Made by a program: the position numbers and the translations under genes. The notes under the pieces are model-generated. The model was not told the origin of the DNA and ran no database searches. It was given only the letters and a program-made list of their open reading frames with translations. Source: Rhynchopus sp. YZ270_cl-10 (Eukaryota > Euglenozoa > Diplonemea > Diplonemida > Diplonemidae). From it: a stretch of 64,000 nucleotides of DNA. The DNA is taken from NCBI GenBank assembly GCA_964035575.1, contig OZ037848.1:1612001-1676000 (forward strand), written 5' to 3'. This document shows positions 45,701 through 58,144 of this stretch, in pieces (position 1 is the stretch's first letter; each line of letters opens with the position of its first letter).

Positions 45701-48700
45701 CATGAGGCACCAGACAAGGCCTTCGTGGACGGCTTCTGGTATTGCCTATTCGACTTGAAGGCGCCACCGTCAATCTTTGAAGGGGAACTGGAGAAGTGGC
45801 CCCTCATCCCAACCGTGAGTGGCAACCCTGAGAATGGCGGCAACTATGTTGACGTGTCGCTTGCGAAGACGCTTTTGATTCCTGCCCCTGCGTTCCCACG
45901 GATACAAGAACCGTTGTCCGAAGCTCTGGGGGTTGACTTGGTTGACTCAAGAAGAGAAACAGGATTTAAGTACCTTGAAACATGCAAAGTGGTCCAGAAG
46001 TTCTCGGCACCAGCCTTGTTAGACGCTGTCGACGAGCTTCATGGAAACGCCGCGTCTGCTCTGACCCAGGAGCTTTCCCCCGAATCGCGCGACAGAGTGC
46101 TCGAGTACATTGTCAAGAGTAAGGGCAGGTTGGAAAGACGCCAGGAAGATGTACTGCGCAGACTGCACCTATTCCGCATCTCCCCCGCCAGCTCAAATGA
46201 GTTCCGCGCGTTCTCCACTGACTACAAGGTACCCCCTGCAGGCGCTGACCACGACATCCTGCAGAAGGGACGTTACTACGTGTCCGACAGAGATCTGCTC
46301 GTGTCACTGGGTGCTGAGTGTGAGACGGACACAGAGTTTCTGACACATCTGTGCGAACAAGAGGACGAGGAGGATGAGGAGGAGGAGGACAGCCGTGCAG
46401 CAAAAAGAAGAAGGGTGAGGAAGTGTGATGCAGTAGTGGCATGCATCGAGGGTATGAAGCAGCTCGACAAGGAGCTTGCAGCTACACTGCGCGAGAGTCA
46501 ATGGGTTCTGGACCGCACCGGCCACCTCAAGCGTCCGTCGCAGCTCTTCAACCTGGGAGGACGGATGAACCAGCAGCTGCCCAATGGGGTTCTCCCCGAC
46601 TATGACGTTGTGGTGAAGGTTAAAACGAAGCTGGAGGGGCTGGGCATGCGCACGTCCTTGGACAAGTGGTCTGATATGTTAGTGTGGGCAGAAGGTCTGG
46701 GCGGGTGCAACGACGTCGGCCTTTTGTCTGCGTTTCGCACTGAAGCGAAACGCATACAACCTGCACCTGAGGACGAAGACTTTGTAAAGTTCCGTGACGT
46801 GCCGTGCATCCCTGTGCGCTACACTGCTGTGGACGGCTATCCATACGACGCAGACCGTTTCCCGACGGGCAGGACGTTCCTGGTGTGTGCGAACGAACTG
46901 CAGCCCGCCAGCAGCCGTGCACTGTGCTCTGCGTTCTACTGCATTGCTGAGGGGGAAGAGGAGTGCTTCGAGTGGATCACTGCTGCGTCCATCCCGTGCA
47001 ACGTTCTTGTGATGCAGCTGGTAGCTGCCTCGCGCATGGAAGGCCAGGTCTGCTCAGACGCGTTGTACAAGGAGATGAACGCACGTCTCTTGAACGAAGA
47101 CACGAAGGCGGACATGGAGGCTGCGCTCGCACGGCAGGCAGATGCTCCGTTGGTGTGTGTTGGGCACACATTCTTGCCTGCCTCGTGTGTGTCTCTGTCT
47201 GTGTCGCCCTTCTCCGCTGCACCGTATCTTCTGGACATGCCCAGCGAAGTGGTCGGGAAGTGGGTGGACCAGCAATGGGAAGAGCTCGGGAAGGTCTTGG
47301 GCATCTCCCGGCACTTTGCACAGCGTGAGTATGCAGAGTGTGTGTTGCTGATTGTGAAAAAGTTCGACGGCGAACCACTTGACGAAGCGACACTGGCGCT
47401 GATGGGCAACATCGCAAGCTTCGTGTCTGAGTCGGAACAGCCTCGCGTGTTGACCCACCTTCCCAACGGGCAAGGTGAGATGATGCGCATCAGCGAGCTT
47501 ATGTACAACGACATGCTGGACACGGACAACAAGTATGGGTGTGTGCATGATTCTGTGGACAACGGCGTCGCTGCGAAGCTGGGTGCCAGGTCGCGCAAGG
47601 AATCGTTCTTCCTTGAAAACGAGTTGTCGAAGAAGCTCAACTGCCCACCAGAGGAGGAGCTTGCTGCAAGGATGCAGACACTGACGCTTCTCGACCTCCT
47701 GCGTGACGTGCTGGAGGTGTCCAACATGTTGGGGGCCACGAGTCTTGCGTTCACTCTGGACACTGCGCAGCACGAGATAAGACATACGATCCCTGGCACA
47801 GACGACGAACAGGGTCCAGGTGTTCTGGTGGTGATGGACAAAGAGATCACCTGCCAGCAGGTGGAGCAGTTGATGACAATGAGGACACGAGGTGGCGGGG
47901 CTGCGCTTGCGACGTGCTTCACTGTCTCCGACTGCGTCCAGGTTGTCTCGAAGAACGACGTGATGATCTTCAACCCGCTCAACAAGCCTTGCTGCTTCGG
48001 GCTGGACGATGTGAGGAAGAAGTTTCCCTCCCACCTGAATGCGTTCAGGGGTGCTGAGAGCAAAGGTATTGCCATCAGGTTTGCCCTGCGCCGTGAGTGC
48101 TCTACGCTGGGCGAGCCGTGCGACGTGGCGACGATGCAGAAGGTGCTGTCCTCGCTCTCTGTGCACACGATGCTGCCGCTCCTGCCGTTCTTGCTCAGTG
48201 TCTCGTTTAGTGAGTGTGGCCCGGTCATACAGCAAGCTGAAGTGCAAAGCGAAGGCGAGGACGACTCAGGTGCAGACACTGCAACAGAGACAGTCGCTGC
48301 CCCTGTCTCAGATGACAGCATACGTTTGGTGTCTCGTTGCAACGTGCGCTTCGCGACGGGAGAGGACGACCGCACGACTGTGTGGGCGTCGCAGGAGTGG
48401 AAGACGCAGTCAATGATGTCGTTCCTGAAGACGAAGAAGCCAGACGTGACAAAGACCTTCAGCGTAGACATCGACGTCTTCGAGCCTACAGAGGACCGCA
48501 TGAGCGAGAAGGTGAGTGTCTACCACTGGGGTGTCACCCTCCGTACTGGTGGCGTTGCCGTCTCCCTGCACGACAAGGTGGACCTCGCCCCCGTAGGCGG
48601 TGTTGCTGCGCTGCTCAGCGTCGACCAAACGCAGCCCAACGTGGACACGCTCAGAGCGTCGTCGCGGCACCTGACGCCCATGCCGCAGATGCAGCCGCCC

Positions 48701-51700
48701 ACAGGACTTCCCGTGCAGCTCCTGAGTGTCACGGCTGTTGAGCGGGAAGGCCTCTCACTGCAGCAGATTCAGCAGTGGAACAACCAGACCAAACAGAACG
48801 CATACAAGGCATACGCCGTGCTGCTGCAGGAGATGTGCAACAACAGGGACATCAAGGTGCTCACACCGAAGGCGTGCTACAACTACTGGCCAGACGACAA
48901 GGAGGCTGTCGACATGGCTGGGGTGAAGCTTCTGTACACAAACATGAGCACCAGCCCAGTGTTTGCACTGGGCAACGTCTACAAGCAGCCCACAGCAGCA
49001 AAGTTTGCACACTTCGAAAAGTTGGAAGCAAAGATCGACTCAGGCGCGCTGCGTGCAGTGTCGTCGGCTGTGTCTGTGTTCAACGTGCCGCAGTACGTCG
49101 CACGTGGCATGTGCCTGCACTCGGGCAACAAAGACATCCACACACTGTCCTCGAATGAGGTGTGCCGCATCTTCCACACTAACAGCTCCACAATGAAGAA
49201 GGTGCTGCCACACCTGCAGACTCCGCAGCAGGTCATTTCGTTGCTTGAGATCGCAGCGCACGGCCTGAACCCTACTGACGTGGAGCGCCTGAAGCAGGTG
49301 CACCTGCTGCCTATGGGTGACGGTGAGGGCAGGCCTGTGATCAAAGCCTTTGCGCAGGGCAGCGTGCTTGTTGGTGGTGAGCACGAACGTCGCCTCTTCC
49401 CTGACCTAGCACCGCAGTTCGTCCACCCCGACGTCATGAAGTCGAAGGCGCTCGACGTCCTGCTCAGGGACGCCAAAGTGCAGCGTGCACTCCAGCTGCA
49501 GACACCCCCGACACGACGCCTGCTGGACAGCATGGGGAGCACACCCGTCCCCGCAGAGTGGAAGAACTGCACCAGCATCCGTGCAGAGGAGGCAGAGAAG
49601 CTTCCACAGGAGTGGGTCGAGAGTCTCTGGAAGACGATGACGCCTCAGGAGGTTGTCAAGTTTGAGGACTGGCCCCTCGTGCCTGTGGAAGGCGGTGGGA
49701 TGGTTGCGTGCAGCGAGGTGCAGAGCGTGTTCAACTTCTCAGACGCACCAGAAGCACCTGTCGTCCCACCTCCAGCAGCAGCAGCAGCACAGGCACCGTC
49801 TGGTGTGGTCCCTCTTCTCGGGTCCCTGATAGGCATGGTGGTTGGCGGCAGTGTGGGGCAGGGGCAGGCTGTCGAGCAGAAGCACTACGACCCCATCACA
49901 CTGCGCGAGCCGCTGCAGCGCCTGGGGGTGCCCATCATGGCACAGAGCTTTGGAGGTGGCGCACGCTTCCAGCCTAAGGGCACGGCACCGCAGATAGTGG
50001 CAGAGAAGCTGAAGAAGTTGGACGAAGCGTCGCTTGTGGAGTGGGACGCGCAGGGCAGGGATGAGGAAACGGACGAACCCTATCCCACAACGGACGAGGT
50101 TGCTGCGTACTTTGCACAGAACGCACGCGACTTTGCTGCCACCACACATGCACAGAATGTGCGGAAGCTGCCCCTCTTCGCGCCTCTCGCAGACCCTTCA
50201 CGGCGCGTCAGCCTCACGAAGACACAGGCCTGTGCAGCGCCCAAGGGGACACCCTTCCTCAATGAGGACCACTGGTATGTATTCAACACAAACATCATAC
50301 ATGTGCAGCATAACATAACACAACACAACACAGGGTCGAACGTTCCGATGTGCTTGACCCCCTTCTCTTAGAAACAGGTGTCAAGATGTACACGGAACCC
50401 GAGGTCTGGATGAAGCGCATCCTGCCGTTCTTGGATGAGTCCACTGACCCCGACGAGAGACACGAGAAGGTATGGAATGCACCACTCCACTGATGGATTC
50501 TGCTCTTACGAACCACCCACCTGCTTTCAACCACCACACATACAGCTGACGTACTTAAGGGACAACTTCGACCGACTGAAAGACAATCTGACTGATGTGG
50601 TGACGGAGAAGCCTCTGGTATGGATCTTATGTGCGTTCCTTTGTCTCACCGCCTCCTACACAGTTCCCCAGCTGCTCGGGCGAGCTCATGCGCGCAAAAG
50701 ACTTCCTCAACCCGGACATTCAGCTTCTGCAGGTATGCACGCACGCTGCCCATTTGATGCCGCACACCCTGCACCCTCCACACCCCGCACAGGACGTTGT
50801 CAAGGACAAAACGCTCTTCCCCGATGCACGCTACAGCGAGCCGTTGTGGGTACAGTTCTTCCAGGAGCTAGGGATGAAGAAGCAGGTATGCCTACCTCCG
50901 ACGAGACGGAGGTTCATGTTGCATTTTCCCTTTCAACCCAACCCTCACAGATGGACGCAGAACTGTTCATCAGGTGTGCGGAGATGATGCAGAGGGACAA
51001 AGACAACGACCTTGACGCCAACACCATTGCGCGTGCAGAGATGCTGGTGGACTCTCTGGTCGAAGATGTGGAGGAGATGATCCCGCAAGGAGCCTCGCAG
51101 CACGTACTGATCAACAAGATCAAATCGCTGCACTTCGTGCCGCGCGAGCACCCTGTGCTGCGCACGTGGCGTCTCTTCAGCTTCGCTGACTGTTGCATCC
51201 CTCGTGAAGCACACCTCGTACCGTACAGCATGCCCGCACTCAAGCAGAAGTGGGTGCCCCCCACCGAGTCCTTTTCCCTGCTGTCTATCGTGTCGCCGCC
51301 ATCGACAGAAAAGATTCTTGCCTCGCTGAGGAACGCCACCGAGAAGCTTCTGCAGGCCTACCCACTCCCAAAGAACTCTCCCACAGCCGACTTCTGCACA
51401 ACGCTCGACGTCCTCGGCCAGCGTGCGAAGAATCAGAACTGGCTGGCAAGCCTGCTCCCGGACGGCGTGAAGAAGTGTCTGCAGGAGCATGCGTGCCTGC
51501 CGATCAACGACACCACGCTTGCGCTGCCGATGCGCTGCTTCTTCCATGTGGAGCGCCAGATACCACCACTGATGTACCAACTGCCGGATGCGTACAAGGA
51601 GCACAAAGATGCGTTGATGCAGTTCGGGGTGCAGGAGACTCCGTCCCCACAGTTCTTCAAGGATACCTTGCACAGTCTCCGCCGTGAGACGCCCATGACC

Positions 51701-53047
51701 CCTGGAGAGCTGAACGGTGCACTGGCGCTGATCGAAATGATGGGCACACGCGAGATCAAGGTGCACTGCATCCCCGACGCAGACAGCGTAATGCGCGACT
51801 GCCAGGATATGCTGTACAACGACGCACCGTGGCTGCTGCCACGTCTCAAGGCAGACCAGATCTCCTTCTCGCACCCCCGCCTCAGCAGGGCCGTGTGCAA
51901 GGACCTCGGCCTCAACACACTGCAGCGCGTGGTGCAGGAGAAGCTCAACGCAGTCCCCGAGGCTGTCGCACCTGCGGACAGCGAGACGTACACAACACGC
52001 CTGCATAGCAAAGAGTTCCTCGACTGCACGGTGTCGCTGCTGCAGCACCTGAGCGACGCACCGCAGGCGCAGGTCGTCGGCGCGACGCTGAAGAAGTACC
52101 GCGTGGAGTTGGTCAACAAGCTGGACACGCGTCTTACAATCGGCGACGACGACATGACGAAGCAGGACGGTGTGTGTCTCTTCTACGCCGATGAGGTGGA
52201 CCACGTTGTCTACATCGCACGCCTGCCCTCCTTTGTGAAGAGCGTGTCCACAGCAATCGCACGCTGTGTGGTCAAGGTGCTCAAGCTGCCGCAGATACCG
52301 CCATTCCTGCCAGAGCTGCTGGACTGCGAGCCAAGCGACATGCCTGGCTGCATCCAGACACTGCAACTCACAGGCGAAGCTGAGGGCATTGGCGCCACAA
52401 GAGGAAAGCTAGGCGCGCAGCTTATACCCACCGACAGAGACAATGTGACGAGCAATGTGAAGCGGCAGCATGTTGTGGGTGAGTGCATTGCGTGGCAGGA
52501 CGAGCGTGGCATCAAACGCTACGGCGAGGTGGCGGGTGTCACGGAGACCTCGCTTGAGGACGCACCTTATGAGTTCCTTATCCGTGTCGGTGGTGTCACG
52601 AAGAAGACAGTTTCGTGCGCACTTGTGTTCACGTTCGACAATGCCGCTGCGCACAGCGACACTGTCCAGGAGGCACCTGAGTGGCAGGATGTGGAGGAGG
52701 AGGACGAGGCTGAGGGCGCAAACCGCATTCTGTCGACCATGATGCAGCAGATGGGCATCCCCCTCGACGGCGACCAGGAGCAGCTGATGAACACTTTAGA
52801 GGCCTCCCGCAGGCAGGTCCTCCAGCTCGAGAAGAAGGCAGAGGACATGGAGAAGAACCTCGAGCGTCTCAAACGCGAGAACGATGACCTGCAGAAGCAG
52901 GTCCAGTGCAGCATCTGCCTAGAAGGAAGGGTCGACCGTGTGCTGCTGCCTTGTGGGCACGTCCTCTGCGGGGCGTGCGAGCCTCAGGTGCAGCACTGCC
53001 CCACATGCCGTTCCCACAAGACCTCTGCAATCGATCTTTTCCTCTGA
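39782..53047 (+). CDS. Sacsin-like giant chaperone with C-terminal RING finger
   Basis: Exons 39782-50274, 50334-50469, 50546-50617, 50664-50732, 50793-50885 and 50951-53047 give about 4319 residues. All five introns (46-76 bp) sit in the last quarter. Sacsins carry Hsp90-like ATPase repeats linked to protein quality control. Repeat 1 begins at residue 1, with N-box KEMLQNADDAGAT and KTGRFGIGFNSVY. Repeat 2 starts near residue 1310 with NEMLQNADDSGAT and KTGKFGLGFNATY, so both retain ATP-binding motifs. A third, near residue 2620, has lost the Asn/Asp of the N-box. An acidic DEEDEEEED stretch with a basic patch lies near residue 2190. The C-terminus has a coiled coil and then a C3HC4 RING (CSIC, PCGHVLCGAC, CPTC, residues 4274-4319). 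There are no DnaJ or HEPN domains as in animal sacsin; plant sacsin-like proteins also end in RING. A ubiquitin-ligase role is inferred. Confidence 0.9.
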
Positions 53048-53628
53048 GGCATTTTTCTCAATTTTTTCCCGCTCCAGAAACGTTGTTTTTTCCCCCCAGG
53101 TGGAGCTGCGTCCGTAGAGCGTTTGTCCACTTTTTTTAACCTCCCTCCGTCTCCGTCTCAGACCCACCCCCTTTTGGCAAGAGAGAGTTTGCATATCCTT
53201 GTTTTATTCTTGCCCCCAGGAAAACTTCCTTGCTTTTTGTGATTTCTCTCAAACTTTTTGTCGTATTTGATGTTTTTTATGGGATACAGACAGCTAATTT
53301 TCTGTTATCGAGTTTGTTGTCTGTACCCTGTTTTGAGGTGCAGCTGTTGAGGTAAATGTTTAAAGTCTTCGTAAGGGCTTCGTGACGTTGTGTATCTGCG
53401 TCCACTGATTTTATGTTCTCGACGCATCCTGTGAAAACCACTTGATTTTGCCTGAAATTTGGTGGAGTGTGGTAGTGGAAAACTCTGAATCTAACTTTTT
53501 CCAGACGTTTGTATTTTAGGCGACTAATCTTTGGGAGACTTTTCAGCTGCAAAAATGGTAGCAAATGTCGAGCACTGTGTTTGAGCTATTTTTCATTATA
53601 ACGATTCAACCGTCGTTGATTGTGATGA

Positions 53629-53670
53629 AGGTGACTAAGGCACGAGAGGGTCATCTTATAATTTTTTTCT
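53629..53670 (+). repeat. Dispersed intergenic motif
   Basis: AGGTGACTAAGGCACGAGAG followed by GGTCATCTTATAATTTTTTT. The TTAGG part is missing. Confidence 0.65.
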
Positions 53671-53798
53671 TTTTTTTTTTCTTTTTTGGTTCGATGTGTT
53701 GAGACACATTCATCAATTTTCTCTTGGAAGGACTAGGTTTATGAGACTCAGTTCTTTTCTTCTAAGTGTGCTTTCATTCGGATGGCTGGCAGTCAGTC

Positions 53799-53900
53799 GG
53801 TGCCTGCATCGATAACTCACTTTTTTTTCTTCTTCATTTTTTGACTTTTTTTTTTTCAAGGTGTAGTGAGTACAGTACTCATCTTCAGCTTGCACAGCTT
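53799..53900 (+). repeat. Two-part dispersed module, diverged
   Basis: GGTGCCTGCATCGATAACTC, a long T-rich tract ending TTTTTTCAAG, then GTGTAGTGAGTACAGTACTC and ATCTTCAGCTT. The first half is well kept and the second half is weak. Confidence 0.45.
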
Positions 53901-54130
53901 TTTTTTCAAGTCTCTGCGTCACACAATAGATTTATCGTTATTCGTAGTAAAAAAAGAGGGAAAACGCGTAGAGTTGAAAAAAGGTTGACCATTTTTTCAA
54001 AATGACCCCACCATGAAGAGCGCCGAGTTCGGAAAAAAAAGGAATGAGGTGTGCCGTCTGTGCGAGCCTTCATAGATCCAAAAAAACCCTTCAAAAATAG
54101 TAGACTATTCTGCCCTGTCAACACTAAAGA

Positions 54131-54575
54131 TTTTTTTTTTTTTTTTTTTTTGTACTCAGGTAGCTACGTAGCCTTCAGGGAGGCAATCGTGTGCTAATAC
54201 AGAAAGTATCAGTCAAGGCTGTCCTTACAGACGCATGCCAAAGCGGCCGCCACATGGGTGTGGACTTTAGATTGAAGTTTCATCATTGTACTAGCCCAGG
54301 GAGGGTTCCCGGCTACCGGCGAGGTCTCTTCCAATCCGTTCCCTAGTTTCCTAGGGGGGCCTCCTTGGCTTCACTGGCTAGGGCTCTGCAGGTCCCTCCA
54401 CACATGTTGTGTGCCTGCCTTCAGCACCCAGGGTAGCATACCCAGCACCTTTTACCCTCAGGTCAGACCTTCATAGAGTTTCAGGAGGAGTGCCACAAAA
54501 GGGCCCCCGGATGCAATTTAACGTCCAGCCCAGGACGAGATTTTCAAAACAAGAAATGCTCGAAAAATGCGGCTT
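54131..54575 (-). mobile_element. Possible retroposed sequence with poly(A) tail on the minus strand
   Basis: A run of 21 T (54131-54151) is followed by about 420 bp of G+C-rich DNA quite unlike the T-rich surroundings. Read on the minus strand this is a sequence ending in poly(A). I find no continuous reading frame, no rRNA or tRNA match, and no convincing target duplication. It could be a retroposed transcript, a SINE, or a LINE 3' piece; the right boundary is uncertain. Confidence 0.35.
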
Positions 54576-54773
54576 CTCTAACTAATGCATTGTTTGGGTG
54601 AGCAGGGAATGTTTTTCTTCTTCTTTTTACTTTTTTTCCTGTTTCTTTGTCAACGCCCCCCTTTGAGGCGTGAGCATCACCGGGAAAAAAAAAATACTGC
54701 ACTTACATTTTTTCTTCTCTCCCTCTCTTTTCCCTTTCCCCCCTCAATTTTTATCACCCCAGAAAAGGCAAAG

Positions 54774-55736
54774 ATGTCAGTCACAAAGGTGGTGGCAGCA
54801 CCACTGCGGTATTACGTATTAGCACCAAAGCCACGATGGAACATCCCGCTGCTGACACAGACGTTTGGCTGGGGGATCATACCAAGCGTGCTTACGATTA
54901 CACACGACGCGCTGCCTGAGGATGTGGAGGACGACGAGGAGCACTACCGCTTGCAGAAGGTGGCGGTGGGTGCAGTGGCCGACGTGCATGGCGAGCCGTG
55001 CCGTCTCATGGGCGCCAAGACGCAAGAGATGTGGCGGCTGGAAAGCGACGATGGCCCCTTAGAGGCGCACCCCTTCGACGTTGTGCTCGGGGAACGCACC
55101 TCCTCGGCATTCCTCAGCCACAGGGGCCTCAACACCGTGACAGGCAGAAGCGCCCTTGAGTGGGTCTACCCGACCCCTGCAGAGAGCTGCGAGGTGATAG
55201 CGGCGTCACCGCGCTCGCGCATGGGCGTTGCTGTCGACCCGAACCTGAGTGTGCGGGACTGCTACACGATTGGGTATGAGGCACTTCAAGCGGACACCGA
55301 CTGGGAGGCGTACCCTTGGGCTTCGTTGATGAGGCAGGCACACCTGGAGGGGCACGTTCACATAGCTGCGGTATGTGGTTTTACTAATAGAGGCTGAAGA
55401 GGAAGAGTAATCAACGTTTTAATAATCAACACTCAGGTGACCGTCGCGAGTGCGAAGGGAGAGGAACACATCCCCCTGTTCGTACCAGAAGCGGCAGCAA
55501 GGATGTACGGCCGGTCCCTTCTGGCGGAAGGTCAGGAGGATCCTACTAAGGTGTGTGGTCTCCCCTTTCTCTTGAGATGTGTACGCACGTCGTACCAATG
55601 TTCTTTTTGTGCTCTACCACACATCTTACAGGGTGTACTGCTGCTGATATTTGGGACTCTCGCATTCCTGTTGGGGCGTGACTTTGTGAATACACAACGG
55701 GATGAAGCAAGCACCATCAAGATGGGATCCTTCTGA
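54774..55736 (+). CDS. Tail-anchored protein of unknown function
   Basis: Exons 54774-55370, 55437-55550 and 55632-55736 give 271 residues. I do not recognise the family. The visible features are a short N-terminus without a signal peptide, a soluble region of about 230 residues, and one C-terminal hydrophobic segment (GVLLLIFGTLAFLLG) followed by about 20 residues, as in tail-anchored membrane proteins. Spliced frames are continuous: HIAA joins VTVASAKGEEH and DPTK joins GVLLL. The introns (66 and 81 bp) have GTATGT and GTGTGT donors and CAG acceptors. The layout loosely recalls membrane-proximal domains of MUL1/GIDE-type proteins, but there is no RING and I would not name it. Confidence 0.75.
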
Positions 55737-55990
55737 GAAGGGTGTTTGTGTTGTTAGGTCTGATGACCATATGTCTGTGCGCAGGAAGCCCACCCACCCC
55801 CCCATAGGAGGTGCTCCACTCCCGTGTGCGGCCTCGCCCTGCGGTTCTCAACGATAATGCTTTAGCAGAAAAAGGCTGTGCCCCCATGTGCAGAACACCT
55901 ACGTTCCTAGTTTCCTTTCTTTTTTGCAATAGCCACCCCTGACCCTACAACAGAGGGGGGGTTTTTACGAGTTTTGCCTATTCGTGGACC

Positions 55991-56839
55991 ATGGCTGGGG
56001 CCGGAGCTGTAGGTGTGGGGGCGTGTGCAGGGTTTGCTGGATCTTTGGTATGCCACAGGGAAGCTAGGATTACCCGTTAAAATTGATTTCAAAACACAGG
56101 TTGGTCTCGGGGGCGGGTTCATAGCCATCCCGATGATGACGAACTTCTTGAAGATGACACAGCACCAGGCACATGCCACGTCCCTTGCAGTTGTTGCCAT
56201 GACCGGCACCACAGGCGGGATTGCGTACTCATACCACGGCTATGTGGACACGCAGGCTGCCCTGGCCATTGCTGCAGCGGTATGCGATGCCCCCTTGCTC
56301 TCACATTGCCACCCATCCCACCACAGGGCATCGTGACTGTACCGTACGGAGCAGCGTGCGCAGGCGCAATGAAAGGGCGGCAGTTGAAAATTGCCATGGG
56401 TATGATGCAGCTGGGCGTGGCGCCGCTAGTGCCCCTGCGAGATACAATCATGAGCGCACGTCGGGAGGGCAGCCTCTCGGACACACAGCGCACCTGCCTG
56501 ATGGGCGTGATTGGTGGGGCTACTGGGTTTCTGTCAGGGATGTTTGGAGTGGGCGGTGGTGCGCTGATCGTGCCTGCACTGGGGTACCTGGGTGGCATGA
56601 ACCAGAGGGAGTGTGTGGCGACGTCCCTCGCCTCGATGGCACTGCCGTCCTTGCTCGGGTGCGTCTCGCACTACAGACGCAAGACGCTTGTGCCGCGTGT
56701 CGCCTTCCCCATGATGGTCGGGTCTGTCGTCGGCACCGCAGCTGCGTCGCAGATTGTGCACCACCTCCCCGAGGAGCACCTCCGCTACCTCTTCTCACTG
56801 TACATGGTTGTACTCGGGGTGCGTGCCCTGAGGGCTTAG
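55991..56839 (+). CDS. TauE/SafE family sulfite/anion permease
   Basis: Exons 55991-56047, 56100-56279 and 56327-56839 give 249 residues, close to the usual size for this family of membrane exporters of sulfite and organosulfur anions. The two halves show the family's internal repeat: GFAGSLVGLGGGFIAIPMM at the start and GFLSGMFGVGGGALIVPAL in the second half. Several hydrophobic helices fill the rest. The substrate cannot be told from sequence. The first exon is short. The frame has a stop at 55940-55942, so either the ATG at 55991 is the start or an upstream exon adds a targeting peptide. Introns are 52 and 47 bp, among the shortest in the window. Confidence 0.85.
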
Positions 56840-56927
56840 AAAACAAAGGCAAACCCCAAATGCACCCCCATTCTTTTGATCAAACTCCCTCCCCAGACAC
56901 CACCCAAACAAAGCAGAAGAGAGAACA

Positions 56928-57846
56928 ATGGACAACGTCATGGCCGTGCGCATCATGGGTGTGTGCAACGTGACGCCCGACTCTTTCAGCGGGGATGGGT
57001 GGATGAGTGAGGGGAACAGCTACCAGCAGCTTGCACGCGGGAACGAGCTGCAGATGCAGCTGCTGAACATGATTGAGCAGGGGGCTGACATTGTGGATGT
57101 GGGTGGGGAGAGCACAGCGCCTGGGAGCCAGCCGATCACACAGGAGGTGGAAATGCGGCGGCTGCGTTTTGTGTTGGAGAGCGTGAAAGGGCTGCTGGAG
57201 ACGCGGCCCAGTGTGGAGGCAAAGTTCAGCATCGACACCGTGAACTCTGCAACGGCACAGGAGGCAATCCAGCACGGCTTCACATACATCAACGACGTAA
57301 GCGGCGGGCGCCACGACGAAAAGATGTTCGACCTGCTCGCGGCCAACCCCTCCGTCAACTACGTCATGATGTACTGCAAGAACGCAAGCGGGCGTGCCGA
57401 CGACGCTGACAACCAGACCGAAGTGCAGGCAAAGATCTACAGCTTCTTCGACAAACAGGTCGACGCAGCCCTCGCAAAGGGTGTGCAACGAACGCAGCTC
57501 ATCCTCGACCCGGGCATGGGCTCTTTCATTTCTATGGACCCAAAGGACAGCGTGAATGCAATTCGCGCAGTGCCCGAGATGAAGAAGAGGTACCAAGTAC
57601 CGGTATGACAATCCCCTCACCCACCCCGCACCACACCACCACACCACCACACAGGTGCTCATTGGTGCGTCCCGGAAGGGCTTCCTTGCATCTATGTCAA
57701 GAAGAGACTACGGTGCGAAGAGTCGCATTGGTGCCAGCATCGCAGCAGCGCTATTTGCTGCAGAGCACGGGGCTGAGTTTTTGCGAGTGCACGACATTCT
57801 TGCCACAAGGCAGTTTCTGGACGTGCACCACAACTTGAGACAGTAA
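56928..57846 (+). CDS. folP: Dihydropteroate synthase, stand-alone
   Basis: Exons 56928-57602 and 57655-57846 give 288 residues, like bacterial enzymes. It joins 6-hydroxymethyl-dihydropterin diphosphate to p-aminobenzoate in folate synthesis and is the target of sulfonamides. Motifs in order are NVTPDSFSGDG, GADIVDVGGESTAPGS, SIDT, INDVSGG, LDPGMGSF and, in exon 2, LIGASRKGF for the pterin/phosphate site; RVHD lies near the end. The 52-bp intron splits just before LIGASRKGF, so the gene needs splicing to be active. In most eukaryotes with folate synthesis this domain is fused to HPPK and/or DHNA; no such domain is present here. No targeting peptide is obvious. It starts 88 bp after the TauE gene on the same strand. 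Confidence 0.92.
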
Positions 57847-58144
57847 AAAGCGTGGTTTGCGTGAGGAAGAAACGTGGTGTGAGCCTACGTGTTATGTGGA
57901 CTTTGGTCCTCGTGTTAAAAAAGTTGAACAAATAACTTCTGAAAGAAAACGTAATGAAATATTGATTTTTTGGGTTTTATTTTTTGTACTCTCAACGTCC
58001 TGCCTGAGTCACCGAACCATATTATCGAAAGGTGTTTTCCTGCGTTCAGTCGCAATCACAGCACAAACCGTTTATGTTATTTCGAAGAAAAAAACAACAA
58101 AACAAAAATTAATCACCACCAGAAAGGGGCCAAAAAAGAATAAA

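Larger units (their letters stand above)
53048..54773. other. Intergenic region after the sacsin-like gene
   Basis: No gene seen. It has T-rich DNA with GGTGGAGCTGCGTCCGTAGA (related to the two-part module) near 53100, motif copies at 53629 and 53799, and from 54131 an unusual G+C-rich block listed separately. Confidence 0.6.

Noticed and set aside
50435-53047. Separate gene for the RING-finger protein next to the sacsin-like gene
   Set aside because: Five short GT-AG introns join it in frame to the 10.5-kb exon, and the start of this open frame lies inside an upstream exon and intron of the same gene.
54131-54575. rRNA, SRP RNA or RNase P RNA gene
   Set aside because: None of the conserved core motifs of these RNAs could be matched on either strand.
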